Shown piece by piece: positions 35,350-48,407 of a DNA stretch of 64,000 nt. The notes beneath the pieces are model-generated. The model did not search any database and was not told where the DNA came from. It saw only the letters and a program-made list of their open reading frames with translations. This DNA is from Rhabdophis nuchalis (lineage: Eukaryota > Chordata > Lepidosauria > Squamata > Natricidae). The stretch is from NCBI GenBank assembly GCA_039707465.1, contig CM077643.1, positions 330,542,419 through 330,606,418 on the forward strand, in the 5' to 3' direction. Position numbers and translations under genes: made by a program. Each line of letters opens with the position of its first letter. The stretch's first letter is position 1.

Positions 35350-38300
35350 TATAAAAAAACAACAAATAGCACATAAATTCACATAGCACAACTAAGACAT
35401 ACAGATCGCTTGTGTAATATTTGGGCCCAGTGCTTCAAAGAAGAGACAGGTCTTCAGGATGAGAGTAAGATTTTTCAGGTTTTTTTTTTAAAGACAGCAA
35501 AATTAGGGATCATCCATGTTTTGAAGTGGATGTTTTTTCCCCAAAGGGTAGCCACAAGGAACAGAGAAGGCATCCTTCCTGGATCTCATAAGATGGCACT
35601 GTTTAATATTCAAAAACTGTAGCATCCCAGAGTTTTCAGATCTTATTGAATAGACACAGATGTTCACAGATTGGTAATCTTGCAAGTAACCAGGCCCTAT
35701 GCTATGGGAATTTTATTTTTGGTTCTGCCTTCTTTCTAAGACTCAAAAAGATCAGTAGATGCTGGTTTGGGGCCTGCCTCTACCCTGCCATCCACAAATC
35801 ATCTAATCATCATGCCTCAAAAGCAGTATCCTCAGGACTCTCACACATTCCCTGACATCCACTTTTTGGTGTATTGCGATGTGGATGTAGAACAATAGAT
35901 TTTTATCTAGTCCTAATTGGACAAGGCAGTCATGCTTGTGAAGCAAGACCGAGAGATCTGTTGCTACACCTTCTTGAAAACTGAAAAACAGGCTTTCTAG
36001 GAAAAGCACCTGTGTACCCAGTGGCGATTTTTTCAGCTTTGGTAATACCGAATGGAATCATTATATGAAGGGTAAGCCAAGACTTACTGGGTCCATCCAA
36101 GAAGCTGTTCCCCAAGAAAATGGTGAACTATTAACAATCCACTAACATTTATTTTTTGATTTAGTTATTTCCAAAGGTAGTGACAGTTTACTCAATATTT
36201 ATTTCATTGTTTGTTTATTTAGTTATTTATTTATAACATTTATATACCTAGCCCAATTTATATCAAACTTTAGGCGGTTCTCAATCCACCCATTTTATTA
36301 TACCTGCACTATTGTTCTGTATCTTACTCTCATCCTGTATGAGTGTAATAGTACAGCTGTATTATTTTTCTGCATCTTACTCTCAGAAAGTAGGTTGACG
36401 TCTGTACCCTGACTTCTCATGGAATCGAGGAGTTAATCATTTTCTGTAGGGTCCTATCTAGAAGGACACTTCATGTAAGTCCAGCTTTTCCTTTGTACAA
36501 TGAGAGGATTTTTGTCACTTCTCCATGCTTACTGTTGACACAATTGCTGTGGATATGAATGATTTTCTTTTCATAGAAAGAAATTTAGGATGCTAATATA
36601 TGTTTTCTTAAGGACCATAGTTCTGGCAGTTAGTCTTTAAATGCCAAGTAACCAAGCAATCAGAAAAGAGATGTGATTGTGTGTGCGTGTCCCAGCTTGT
36701 AGTCAAAACATCTGATTTCATCATTAGCCTTTTTTCAACAACAGAAACAATGAAAGAGATTGAGAATGAACAACATCCAGCCAATCTCTGTTGGATTCTG
36801 TGCTAATTATAAGTTTTTCTTACAATCATTCTGGTATGATTTGATCTGACATGACATTTTTATGCATGGCTTAATGACTTGGGAATCACTTGATTATCCT
36901 TCATTATAGCAGGAAAAAAACCTGAAATTGAGAGTAAAGAATATTCCAGCAACTAAAAACAGCCAAGGAGGCTTATCCTGTGAGTCTAACAAACCCATGA
37001 CACAGCTGTGATGTGAAGAGTCATTTAAAAGAGTGAGATAATCCTTTAATGCAGTGCATCACATGAGAACACAATTAGTAAGGATTTGGATACTTGATTT
37101 TTTTTCAGTCTAGTTAGTTTGTTCAGATATGGGGCATCTCTTTTATGACGAGCAATCCACGATAATCTGGGCCTGGGAAAGCTAGGATAAGGGTAAGAAA
37201 TTCTCAATGAAGTTTAATAAAGATGATATCTTTCTGTGGTAAAATATGCTATCAAATCCTTCTGTGATGAAAAGTGCATTTTTAAAGAAACCTTTTATAG
37301 AAACTTTCAAGTAACGGTGTAAAATACCTTTAATATAGAAATTTAGTTTATAAGTGCATGTTAAACCAATTCTGCTTTTATGGGAAAGTATACTGTATTT
37401 TGGAAAGTGACTAAAGTTGCTCCTTCTCTCAGTAAGGAATTAAATCTGTGATGAATGAACAAGGAGCCAGAGGCTCGGAGGATAATTAAGGGATTTTCCT
37501 TGTTTCATTTTAAGACAAGGTCATACTATTTAGGAATACCCAATAAATATATATAACAAAGATGGGGAAAAACAAATGCTTCTGAATGATGCAAACAATA
37601 CACAAATAAATATTCTAAGACTCTCTTTTCACATGAGCAAAAGTGCGGACCAATTCAGGGTTTGAGGAAATCTCACTGTAACAACGATCTTTATTCTACA
37701 TGTATGAAACATAAGTCTGAAGGAAAGTCCTTAGCCTTAATCAGCTGAGATGACTACCAGAGCTGACTCTCTGTATGAATGAAGAATGCCAGTTGATTAT
37801 ATGCTTCTGAATGATGTGCTGAATGATTAGAACAGAATGGTTATCCATGGACCAAAGCCACGGAGGAAGACTCCTAGATAGTGGAATAATTGTAATTGTA
37901 ATACCCTCTGGAAAGCTGAATGAGGTACTGCAGAATTTTTCACAATCAGTGCACGTAGTTGGTTATTCCCAGGTGAATTCAAGAATTCAAGAATAAAGGT
38001 AATGACCTGTCACCTTCCAAAGTGCTGAACTGTCTATCATGCTTAAGATTACTAGGGGTTCTTGGCTGAACATCAGTAAGCTTGTTTCATAAAGAAGTAC
38101 AATTTTAATAATTCATGTCCTTAGTGTATTATAATAAATATTTTTAAAGGAACTACATTTTACAAAGATTCCTCTAGCTAATCCAGTAAGGCCTTATTTA
38201 CAATTTAAACAAATATTTTAGCTCATATATTTTTTAAACAATTATTTTGTGAAATAATTTCTTTATTTTTTTACTTTAAAAAATATTGAGAAGAATAGTA

Positions 38301-39339
38301 CTGAAGGGGATATTAGAAAACCTTATACGGTAAAATTTTATCTCAGTTGATAAATGTATTAATATTAGATTGACGGCGTTAATTTCCATTGTGCTAGACG
38401 AAATAGGATAACGATATGAAAGTTTGATGCATTTTAAACTACTCTTTCCTGATTTGGTTCTTTCCATCATCATAGGAGATTATGGAAGTTGGAGTCCATC
38501 ATGTGGAGAAAACAATCTGGCAAGAAGAAAGATTATTTTCTTTTGCTAGTTAAGCTTCTTACTTTCCTTTTCTTTTATTTAGAGAGGCCATCATTAAAAT
38601 AATCATGAATGTTGGGTTTCAAAGACAACATCCATATATAATGAGAATAATCCATTGAAATCTCCCAGTTGCGGATGCCCATGGATCCTCAGCAGTTGAT
38701 ACAGCATGTTGGGTTCTTTTCGAGCAGACTGGCAGGAAAATTATGGAGAAAGAAAATAGTGCCCTTTGTGTGAATTGACTTCTTCTTGGGAGATACTGGA
38801 TTGCAGCATGTTATGAGCAGTGGAAACATATTTTATAGCTAACAAGCAGGAGAAAATGGATTACAAGCTAATAATTCAGAATAATGTATGAAGATACGAA
38901 ATGGTTCCTGTTGCAGAACTTTAAGGAGGAACTATACAGAATAATTTTTGCATGGAAATTTGCTTGATTTGCACAAACTAGAATGTTGCTTTATGGGGAT
39001 ATAAAATAGTTTGAGAATCAGTTCTCCTTGTTTTAATGGTAAAACGTTTGCTCCCAATATTATGCAACAATTGGTTAGATATGTGAATAAGAAATTTAGT
39101 CTCTTTGGTCATATTTTGTTTGGCCCAAGATAAAGAACAGCTGCTACACAGAGTTGTTTTGCTTTTGTCAGAATGACCATATCAGGTGTCCTCAGTATGT
39201 AAAAAGAATGGGAGACTATACACTCCATTCCACACTACTAGCTAGGAAACTTGATGAGAGTTGCACTAATTGTAGTAAATAAGAAATTATTGGTAAAAAA
39301 AGATTAGACTTTTCTGGCTGTATGTAATATATATATATT
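35350..39339. other. intron stretch with few recognised features
   Basis: AT-rich, unique-looking DNA. A possible old LINE 3' end (minus, about 36195-36285, TTTATATACC..AGGCGGTTCTCAA) is the only hint of a repeat. No exon recognised. Confidence 0.4.
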
Positions 39340-40190
39340 TGAGCACTTGAAAAACATTGAAGGAAAATGTGATGACAACTTGACATGGACATGGCTTAAG
39401 ATGGGAACTATCAAGAAAGAAATGGAAGATTTAATACTGGGTGTTCAAGAACAAGCTCTACAAACTAATGCCATGAAAGCAAAGATACAAAAATCCACCA
39501 ACAACCCAAACTGCTGACTTTGCAATAACAAAGTCAAAACTGTTTCACATTTAATATGTAAATGCAGCAAAATCGCACAAACTGATTACAAAGCTAGACA
39601 CGACTGAGTTGCTAATTTAATCCACTGGTCATTATGTAAAAAATATGATTTACCTGTATCCAGAAAGTCATGGGAACACAAAGTGGAAAAAGTTATCGAA
39701 AATGAGAAGGTGAAGATCTTGTGGGACTTTCGAAACAGATCGTCATTTGGAGCACAACACACCAGATATCACGGTTGTAGAGGGCCGAAGTGTACAGTTT
39801 ATAGATATCGCTGTTCCTGGAGATGCCAGAGTCGAAGAAAAAGAACTAGAAAAAATAATGAAATATCGTGACCTGGCCTTCGAAACTACACAGCTATGGA
39901 TGAAGCATGTCACAGTGATACCCATTGTCATCGGGGCACTTGGCACCATGTCCAAAAATTTTACTAAATACATCAGCAAATTGCAGCTTCCTGCAGTAAT
40001 GCCAACGGAACGGCAAAAAACTGTGCTACTTGGAACACCTTACATTCTAAGAAGGTACTTGGTTGATACCTAGGATGCTGGCAGCAAACCGTATCAACCA
40101 TTAGCACCAGTCAATGGTATTTGCAATGCATTTTTAAATGTTCAGTTGGCTGAATTTCATGTTTCATGAATAAAGTAAATAATAATAATA
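39340..40190 (+). mobile_element. R4-like LINE, C-terminal fragment (copy 1)
   Basis: The broken frames contain 'AVPGDARVEEKELEKIMKYRD' -type residues (39810-39873) and PIVIGALGTMSKNFTKY, ending ILRRYLVDT at 40071. Upstream reads an 'ALQTNAMKAKIQKSTN' block and a Cys-rich CRLC-like region. I recall this order (WxWL..G.LK.ETE, Cys/His block, VKILWDF, PGDAR, VIGALG) from vertebrate and invertebrate LINEs of the REL-endonuclease R4/Dong type, but the clade is not certain. It has frameshifts and a stop. The tail is (AAT)n, about 40184-40194. Confidence 0.7.
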
Positions 40191-40196
40191 AGTAAA

Positions 40197-41174
40197 GCAG
40201 ACTGTGGAAGAAGAATGTCACAGCTTGAATGATTACATCCAGAAAAGTGAAGAACCAATGATTAAGGAAGTAAATAAAGAAGGCCTTTTACAGACAACTA
40301 AGACAAAAGCTGAATATAAGAAAGAAGTAATTGAGAAACGAGCTGAACATTGGAAAAGCAAAGCTATTCATGGCCAATACTTGAAAAATATTGAAGGCAA
40401 AGCTGACCAAAAACTAACTTGGAACTGGTTAAGATCGGGAGTACTGAAAAAAGAAACAGAAGGCTTTATTTTGGCAGCTCAAGAACAAGCCTTAGCCACA
40501 AACTGCATGAAGGCAAAAATTCAACATGTTATTCACCAACAGCAAATGTTGCCTCTGTAATGAGAAAGATGAGACAGTTGGGTGCAGTGGGTGCAGCAAC
40601 ATTTCACAAACTGACTACCTACAACACCATGACCGTGTTGCTAAGATCATTAACTGGAAATTGTGCCAAAAGTTTGGATTTGAGTACAGTAAAAAATCAC
40701 TGGGAACAACAGGTTGAGAAGGTTAGAGAATGAGAAAGTCAAGATCTTGTGGGACTTCAGAATTCAGACTGACAGGCACTTGTCCTACAACACACCTGAT
40801 ATAACAATATTTGAAAAGAAAAAAGTATGGTTCGTTCACATTGCAATACCTGGTGATGCACGAATTGAAAATAAGCAGCAAGAAAAAAATCACAAAATAC
40901 CGGGACTTGCAAATTGAAGTTGAGCGACTGTGGAGGAGGAAGTCGTGTGTTGTCCCGATTGTGATTAGAGCCCTTGGAGCAATACCTAGGGGGCTGCCTC
41001 GCTATCTGGAGGTTCTAGGTTTGCCGGACTTGAGCATTCTGACTCTACAAAGGGCCACACTGCTTGGAACAGGTTCTATCCTCCGACATTACCTTAACAG
41101 TTCCTAGGTCCTTGGTTAGGATTCGAGCTGTTGAGCTACCAACCAGCCCCAATCGCACCAAAGATTAACCACAG

Positions 41175-41226
<52 letters not shown>
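40197..41226 (+). mobile_element. R4-like LINE, C-terminal fragment (copy 2)
   Basis: The first frame (40204-40560) reads LTWNWLRSGVLKKETEGFIL and AAQEQALATNCMKAK. The Cys block then follows in another frame (CCLCNEKDETVG), then VKILWDFRIQTDRHL and, shifted again, VVPIVIRALGAIPRG and ATLLGTGSILRHYLNSS with a stop at 41107. The 3' UTR leads to an (ATA)n tail (41174-41226). At least two frameshifts make it dead. It follows copy 1 directly in the same orientation. Confidence 0.75.
41174..41226. repeat. (ATA)n tail microsatellite of R4-like copy 2
   Basis: About 17 ATA units at the LINE 3' end. Confidence 0.9.
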
Positions 41227-41227
<1 letters not shown>

Positions 41228-41455
41228 TTGCCTGATTATTCCAAGGTGTACCCATTCAGTTTGCAACTTGCCATTTGATTCTGTGTGGTGCAACTGTAAT
41301 CTTTCCACTCTTTTTTCCCTTTACTTTTTTTAGACTATAAATGCAAAACAGGGAAGGCCAATTCCTCTTCCCTTTATAAAATTTATGTGAATCACTTTGT
41401 CAAATAATAAGTACTTGTGCAGGGGGATATAGTGCAGTGCAACATACCATAATAT

Positions 41456-41711
<256 letters not shown>

Positions 41712-41752
41712 ACATTTATAAACCGCCCCCTCTCCCCGAAGAGGGAGCAGTG
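41712..41752 (-). mobile_element. L2/L3 LINE extreme 3' end
   Basis: CATTTATAAACCGCCCCCTC then TCCCCGAAGAGGGAGCAGTG is the reverse complement of the last about 40 bp of the family; the (TTTA)n tract is its tail. Confidence 0.7.
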
Positions 41753-42129
41753 GAAAATTATTTTCACATTTCTGGAAGGAATATTTTCATTCCTGTTTTG
41801 ATTTAAGAGATAATTTATAGTAACAAAGATATATGTTTCTCTGCAGGCCTAGCTGTGCTGAACAGGGCAGTTCAAAGCAGCCAGTTTTAAATTTAACTTG
41901 CCATATCAAGACATCTTCCTTTGAATGCCCCTGATGAGTTTTTAAAAGTAGCATAGTTTGTGCACTTAAAACAAGAATGATTGTTATGGGATTAGATACT
42001 AAATCCAGGGATTAAGTTGTTGGTCTCAGATAAAGAAGGCTTTTGAGATTGGAAGGGGGGGGGGAAAGGAAAGGGGCCTTTTTAACCTATTGCCTTATTT
42101 GGTAACTTTGTCAATAAGTGTCAATAATT

Positions 42130-42360
42130 GATACATGGATAAAAATGCCAAATCCAATCTAAGCATCTGACTGACAAACATAATAATTGCGCTCTGAGAG
42201 AATTTCCATCTGTCAATTGCAAAACACCCCATGGCATGGATCCATACCTATACTACACAGATGCATTACAACATCCTAGGTTCTTGGGAAGGCCTAGGTT
42301 GAAGGCATGAAGGCCAACACCATTTAAGAATTGGCAGATGTGATTTCACATTTGTAAATA
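42130..42360 (+). mobile_element. R4-like LINE 3'-end fragments
   Basis: GGATAAAAATGCCAAATCCA with an ATAATAATT tail (42137-42190), then a second diverged piece with CATCCTAGGTTCTTGGGAAG and a short ATAATAAT end. These match the 3' UTR seen at 42365 and 56338, so two truncated ends lie in tandem. Confidence 0.55.
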
Positions 42361-42364
42361 AAAT

Positions 42365-42530
42365 TATAATAATCACTACCAGTCAATTGCAAAAGGAAGC
42401 TTTACTTGGAAGAGCATCTATCCTGTGACAATACTTTAACACAACAACATCTGCCTTTCCCAGGTCTTTGGAAAGGACTCGATAAGTGGATAAAAATGCC
42501 AAATCCAGTCTAAAATGTGGCCGACTATGA
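42365..42530 (+). mobile_element. R4-like LINE 3' end
   Basis: AGTCAATTGCAAAAGGAAGC through TTACTTGGAAGAGCATCTAT encodes the 'LQK.ALLG.ASIL' C-terminus of the family, then AGGTCTTTGGAAAGGACTCG and AAAATGCCAAATCCAGTCTA. The tandem arrangement continues from the previous entry. Confidence 0.6.
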
Positions 42531-42535
42531 CTAGC

Positions 42536-42665
42536 CGCCTCCTCCTCCTCCTCCTCCTCCTCCTCCTCCTCCTCCTCCTCCTCCTCCTCCTCCTCCTCCT
42601 CCTCCTCCTCCTCCTCCTCCACCACCACCACCACCACCACCACCACCACCACCACCACCACCACC
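42536..42665. repeat. (TCC)n-(ACC)n compound microsatellite
   Basis: About 28 TCC units to 42620, then about 15 ACC units. The minus strand is G-rich (GGA then GGT). Poly-Glu, poly-Val, poly-Arg and poly-Trp ORFs here are artefacts. Confidence 0.97.
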
Positions 42666-43599
42666 TTAAATGCTTACAAGCAGCGTGAGACTCCAAGCCT
42701 TAACTGGATCTCCGATTGTTTGGAGTATATTTTGGAGCCTGCTTTAAACATTGGAAGGCAGTTTATCTGAATCAGTTTGTGCTGGAGTGACAGAGACTTT
42801 CTACACTCCAGTGATCTAATTTTAGGGAACTGTAGTCCCAGTACTACTTCAGGACATTAGCTTTTGGGGAGGAAGGGTATATAAAAAGTAGCATTTAATA
42901 TCAAATAACAATAGTTTGAAAATCAGAAGAACAAGACTTTGAAGAGGGCATAGGAAGGTATAGGAAAACAATGATCAGTGATTAATTATATGACTTGGTT
43001 GGAATGTTTTCACAAGCAGTAGATTTCTTGTTCAATTTCATCAAATAAGCTTCACCCTTAATATATATATCTATTTATCCATTCATACAATAAATGGCAG
43101 TATGCACAGCTACAAAGTCACTCTCCCAGTAATAGGAATATGTATCCTTCTCTGAGTGGAGGGAGATACAATTCTCCATTACAAAATAAATGAATGAAAC
43201 TCAATAATTGGCCATAATCAAATTCCACAGCTGTTCTTTCTATTTATGAACAGTTTTTATTAAATTCCTTTCTCACTTTCTACACTCTCCTAAGATTGCA
43301 GGGAGTAGAAGAAATCATGAAAGTTTGTGTTTCTCCTTTTCGGTAGCAGAAACAAACCCACATACATTCTTTCCCCCTCGTTCTATATGTCTATGTTTGT
43401 CTATGTTTACATTTTAAATTTGTGTAAAGTGATAGAAACTTTTTCAAATTAATTTGCCTTTGTAACACATATTTTGGTATTTTTTGAGGGTTTCTCAGAT
43501 AGTCAACTTTTATTATTTATGTCTGAGATTTTTTGATTTCTCAGTTGGATATCATCATGTTTCTTTTCTAGTTGTTTTCCTTAGTTACTTGATGTATAA
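42666..43599. other. intron sequence without recognised features
   Basis: AT-rich, no gene or repeat recognised. Confidence 0.45.
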
Positions 43600-43940
43600 G
43601 GTAAAAGGTAAAGGTTCCCCTCGCACATATGTGCCGATTCTAGAGGGTGGTGCTCATTTCCATTTCAAAGCTGAAGAGCCAGTGCTGTGCGAAAACGTCT
43701 CTGTGGTCATGTGGCCGGCATGACTAAATGCCGAAGGCGCACAGAACACTGTTACCTTCCCACCAAAGGTGGTCCCTATTTTTCTACTTGCATTTTTACA
43801 TGCTTTCAAAGTGCTAGGTTGACAGAAGCTGGGACTTGTAATGGGAGCTCACTTGGTTATGCAACACTAGGGATTTGAAGCGCTGAACTGCCAACCTTCT
43901 GATTGACAAGCTCTGCGTCTTATCCACTGATCCATCCCAT
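43600..43940 (-). mobile_element. Sauria-type SINE
   Basis: On the minus strand, the head GGATCAGTGGATAAGACGCA, body and tail match the copy at 23605. On the plus strand the tail is GGTAAAAGGTAAAGGTTCCC and the body includes GAAAACGTCTCTGTGGTCAT. Confidence 0.82.
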
Positions 43941-45821
43941 TGAACTTGATGTATAGGAACCCTTTAAATGAAATCTATGTTCCTCCACTATATACTTTGG
44001 ACGGAAAAAGCACTGATGTCTTCGAAGGCTTCCTGCTTGAGAGATGAGTTTTTAATAGCCACTTCAGATTTTTATTAGATCATTGTGGGAAGAACAAAGG
44101 TTGGACATTGCTACTTCAGCAATTAATATGAATTAGGTCTGATTAGTACAATTTAAGCATTGCTTCTGATAAGAAGTCTCCTTGCTATCATAACTAGATT
44201 GTGCTGGAATCATTTTAATTGCATCTGTCATAAATCTCTTGCATATTCCTGGTTGGCTAATTAATTTAATCTTCTTGTTTACTTAGGAAAGTATCAACCA
44301 AATCAGAACTGATTTAAATAGATGCTTCAGATCAATTGCATTAGTTATTGAAGCTATTTAATTGTTGTTTTTAAAAAAAATAAGTTCTTTAAAAAATGAC
44401 TGGATACGCAAGCTATGTCTATATAGAAGTTTTCCTATGTTTAAGTTTATAAGTATCTTTTCATAAGTACATAAGTTTGACAAGGATTTAAGAAGAACTT
44501 TAGATCTCATCATTAAATAATAGGGGAAATGGAAACACTTATGAAACAAACATGAAATTTAAAGCGAATTAGACCCAGCGCACACACATACACACATGCA
44601 TTAACTATATTAACTAAATTTGTGTAGTTTAAACCAACTTTAAACTAAACAAGTTGCCCTCCAGGTGTCTTACTTAGCTCCTAGCTAATTTAAGTATGTT
44701 AGGCTCTCCTCCTAACTGTTGTTGATTGTGTTGTGAGCCTCAGATGATATCCCAAGGTTTCAGGTTGATGCTATAGATGGATGGAACCAAGTAACGGTGT
44801 TTTAATCCTGATTGTTAAACATTTCCTCCCTCTTATGTATCTCTTTGCATTTGCCATGGAAAAGTTATTTACTCTGACTCTTTTCATCAGTAAATAATAC
44901 ATTTTAGTTAATAGGGTATAGAGTCACTGTCCTTAAGATTCTCAGAAGAACCAGGACCCTAAGGCAAAGAGCAGAAATGCAGTGTGTCTAATGTTCAGAT
45001 ATTTTAGTGAAGATGGATTATGATGCTTCAGGCAGATACATTCACAAGAGCTTATGTACTGTGAAATGAAACCATGCCCTCTACTTCAGTCAAACTATAT
45101 CTGTTTCAGCTAAGGTTCAATAGCTACACTACAATTCCATTTTTGGTGGATGCATAACTAGGTGAATTAGTAGTGGGTAACTATTTTCTGAAATTAGAAG
45201 TTTCTTCTGGATACTGAAATGGTGATCCATGGAATATTTGTGGCTTTGTAAAATATTCTCAGATATAGCCTCTGCTTCTAATCTGCTGCAACATTTAAGA
45301 GTGAATAATTTGTTTCAAATCTATGTTTCAAATAAAAAATTAAGCTTACACAAAAGAGCATTTAGTGGGTGGGTGCTAGCAATTTTTAATGTTATTCCAC
45401 AATGTCTTTTTTTTGCAGATTGCAATTCAAGTCATGTCTTTTGAAAATCTTCTAAGATATTTTTTTCAATTACCTCTGCAGTAGATCAAGGAGAGATTGG
45501 ATTCAATTCTTTCATTTTTTTTAAGTTAATGATTTTTGTAACCTGCCTCAAAAGTATGGATCATGGTCAAGATATAAATATAAAAAAAACAGATAATAAA
45601 ACAAAAATATAAAATCCAAATGAATTTCTTTAGTAGACACCACAGCTTAATCAGTTGCTATGGTACAAAACACATTGAAATGAAGTAGTTCAAATTGTTT
45701 CTGAAAGGCTCATGGGGTAGGGGATTATATCCCTCCCCTGGGAGGGGTGTCTTAAAGCAGCAGTCACCACTGCTGCAAAGTTTGGTGGTCTGCAGAAAAA
45801 TTATTTGCATTTTTTATATTG
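43941..45821. other. intron sequence without recognised features
   Basis: AT-rich. The block about 44090-44290 has homeobox-type AATTAATTTAATC motifs but nothing that proves function. Possible LINE tail near 45534-45600. Confidence 0.4.
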
Positions 45822-45829
45822 CACTAAAT

Positions 45830-46502
45830 CAAGGGTCCTCAAACTACGGGCCCTGGGCCGGATACGTGCAACAAGTGCTTGTGTTGCTGCAGATAGTCTC
45901 CCCCTTCAAGGTCTTTTTGTGTGGGCCAGAGGGGGGCAGAAATTCTGACTTGAGGTCTGCTTTATCCTCTTGGTGTGGGGCTTTGGGCAAAGGCTGGTGG
46001 GAAGTGCTGCTGGTGGCAAAGAGCCAGAGGGCCTTGTTCCAGTGGGACAGTATCATGGTCTGGAACTGGCTGACCGTCTCAGCCTGCTGAGCCTCCAGGC
46101 GCTAGTACCTAGACTTGCACTCCTGCTTGGAAAGCCTATGCTCATAGTCCCCAGTGAGATGCTTCTACTGAGCCTCCTTTTTGGTCAGATCCAATTTGAA
46201 CAGAGCCAGCTATTTTGCCAACTCCTTCTCATGGTGGCTACTTAGCTCCAATAACTACTTCCTATTGGAGCCCTAAGGAGCCTGGGTGGGCAGGTGACGA
46301 GTAGCTGGGAGGTGGGGAGCAGGTATAGGCCAGTGAGGCGCCCCTCAATGTGAGTGACATCAAGTTGGCCCCACCCACCCAGTCACATGGCCACCTAACC
46401 ACGCCCACCCAACCAGTAATTAGGCAGATCATATTAGTGATCTGCAGGATCTAAAATTATGAATGTAAGGGCCCCTGAGGTCCAAAAGGTTTGGGACCCC
46501 TG
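45830..46502. mobile_element. hAT element, moderately diverged
   Basis: The left end CAAGGGTCCTCAAACTACGG and inverted right end CAGGGGTCCCAAACCTTTTG are flanked by CACTAAAT and TCCTAAAA (5 of 8 match). The interior is GC-richer than the intron and contains ACCACGCCCACCC near the right end. 673 bp; no transposase domain recognised in the frames. Confidence 0.75.
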
Positions 46503-46510
46503 TCCTAAAA

Positions 46511-48407
46511 TGTTATAACTGGCACCCTGATTGAACTTGGGCAAAGACTCCTTTATTTACAGCTCCATCTGCTGCCTGAGCAAGAACTGAGTCATGAAAG
46601 GCTCTCCAAGTCATGAACCACCTTTAAAGACATCAACTGATTGATTAGATGTCATTGAATTGTCCATGTTATTTACTGATGGCCAGTACTGTCTTGGAAG
46701 GATTTAATCCAATATTATTTTCCTCATACAGACACACACAATTGCCAAACCCCAGTTAAAGACTGGCATGGAATCCTTAGCATTTCAGAACAGAATTAAC
46801 TGTAGAGAATAAGAAAGATAATTTTGACAGAGATATGCAAACTCTTTTACCAAATGATGAGTGGGTGAAACATGTTTTAAGTTCACATCGGACAGATAAC
46901 ATTTGGAAGACATGCAATACCTCCTTTTTTCTTAATATTATAAGGAACGAGAGGTACAGCACAAACATTCAAGATTCTGTTATTATGGCCAATCTCAATA
47001 AAATCAGTTTTAACCTTCCCGTGGAGTTATTTCCTGGTGTGGTCCACTTTGTGGGACTCACACTAATGAAGACCAGGTGGATATTTCAAAGTTAGGTTTA
47101 CCTGAGAAAAGAGCAGTTACCCTTTAGTTTTCCATTGTAAGAAAAAGAGGTTCAACCAACCCACAGAGTCCTAATAATGAATTCATTCATAAAGGAATGC
47201 AGGATTTTTGCTTGTTCAGTTTCCAAGAGTGTGTTTTCTAATTTACTATCTTTTGATACTAAGCCTGATTAGTGAAACTGAGTGTATATCCTGTTTCTCT
47301 GGCTGTGTTCTGCTGTTAGGAATTTGGCAATAATCCACCAGAGTTCCCATTGTCATCCCCAGCCCATGGCTAACAACAACCCATTGTTGTTCTGACTAAC
47401 AACAACCCATTTCTTCTTGGATTGTAGGCAGGTGGGCGGGCCCTCCAAAGCACCATACTGGGACAGTACCTGGTGCTCCCAGCAGGCAGCGCTCCGCCCG
47501 TACTGGAGCGTACCGGTCACATCCCACCACTGGTACTATCATATAGCATTTATTACCTCCTGGATCCAGTTGCTCACCCTCTGCCTGGCTGCCAGTGTGA
47601 GCCACGAGGAACATGGGCTGAGACACAGGTAAAGAGAATTCAAAAGTTCAGAAAATCCTAACCACTCTTTTAGATTTTACAAATTCAGAAGAAACCCAGC
47701 ATGAAACATCATCTTGCTCACCACCATAGGTTTAACCTAATTGGTGTTTTAATTGCCCAAATTAAAGTAGGTACAAGCAACTTTTTCTGCCATAGTATCT
47801 ACAAATTCTAGTCATTTGCCATGCCCATTTTCTCCTGAAAAGATCCAAATAATCTAAAACAGGTTGCCAAAAGGGAATATGAGAATGCAAGAAGCATAAA
47901 GAAGATAATTCTCTGCAATAATTAATTTTCTTCTCCAGAATAAGCTTGGAGAAGATAATTAATAAACAGGCAAGCTAAAGACCAAATTAATTAATAAATA
48001 CATACATAAGCTTTGCCCTGTGAATCCTCATAATTAACTCCTGACGTTCATTCCTGTTGCAATTTTGCATCTCTTCAGTTTGGTAGAATCTTCCATGGGA
48101 TTTATTTCTGAATATGCTTGTGTAAATCGGCATGATAAGATTATGCACTCTAGCTACTGTATTTAATCAATGCTTTTCAGTAGCGCCGGAAAGGTAGCAA
48201 TTGTGCTTCCGAAGCTTCCCTCTTCTTTTTCCCAGATCCTCCCCCCCGCCAAAAAAAACCCCAACCCAACATCAGTCATACTATGTAATTTCTCATTGGT
48301 TAAATATGAAATGAGGAGAAGAAGGAACAGGAGTTTAAAAAAAGATAACCACCTCTTGCCATATCTTACTGTAGCATTGTTAGGAAGTGTGAAGTTCTTG
48401 ATACTCT
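46511..48407. other. intron sequence without recognised features
   Basis: AT-rich. A GC-rich block at about 47430-47610 (GGAGCGTACCGGTCAC) may be an unassigned repeat. Confidence 0.4.

Noticed and set aside
42383..42696. ORFs with poly-Val/Glu and poly-Trp/Arg
   Set aside because: Translations of the (TCC)n-(ACC)n microsatellite.
47396..47661. Cluster of 60-76-aa ORFs on both strands in a GC-rich block
   Set aside because: No recognised protein and overlapping frames; the block may be an unassigned repeat.
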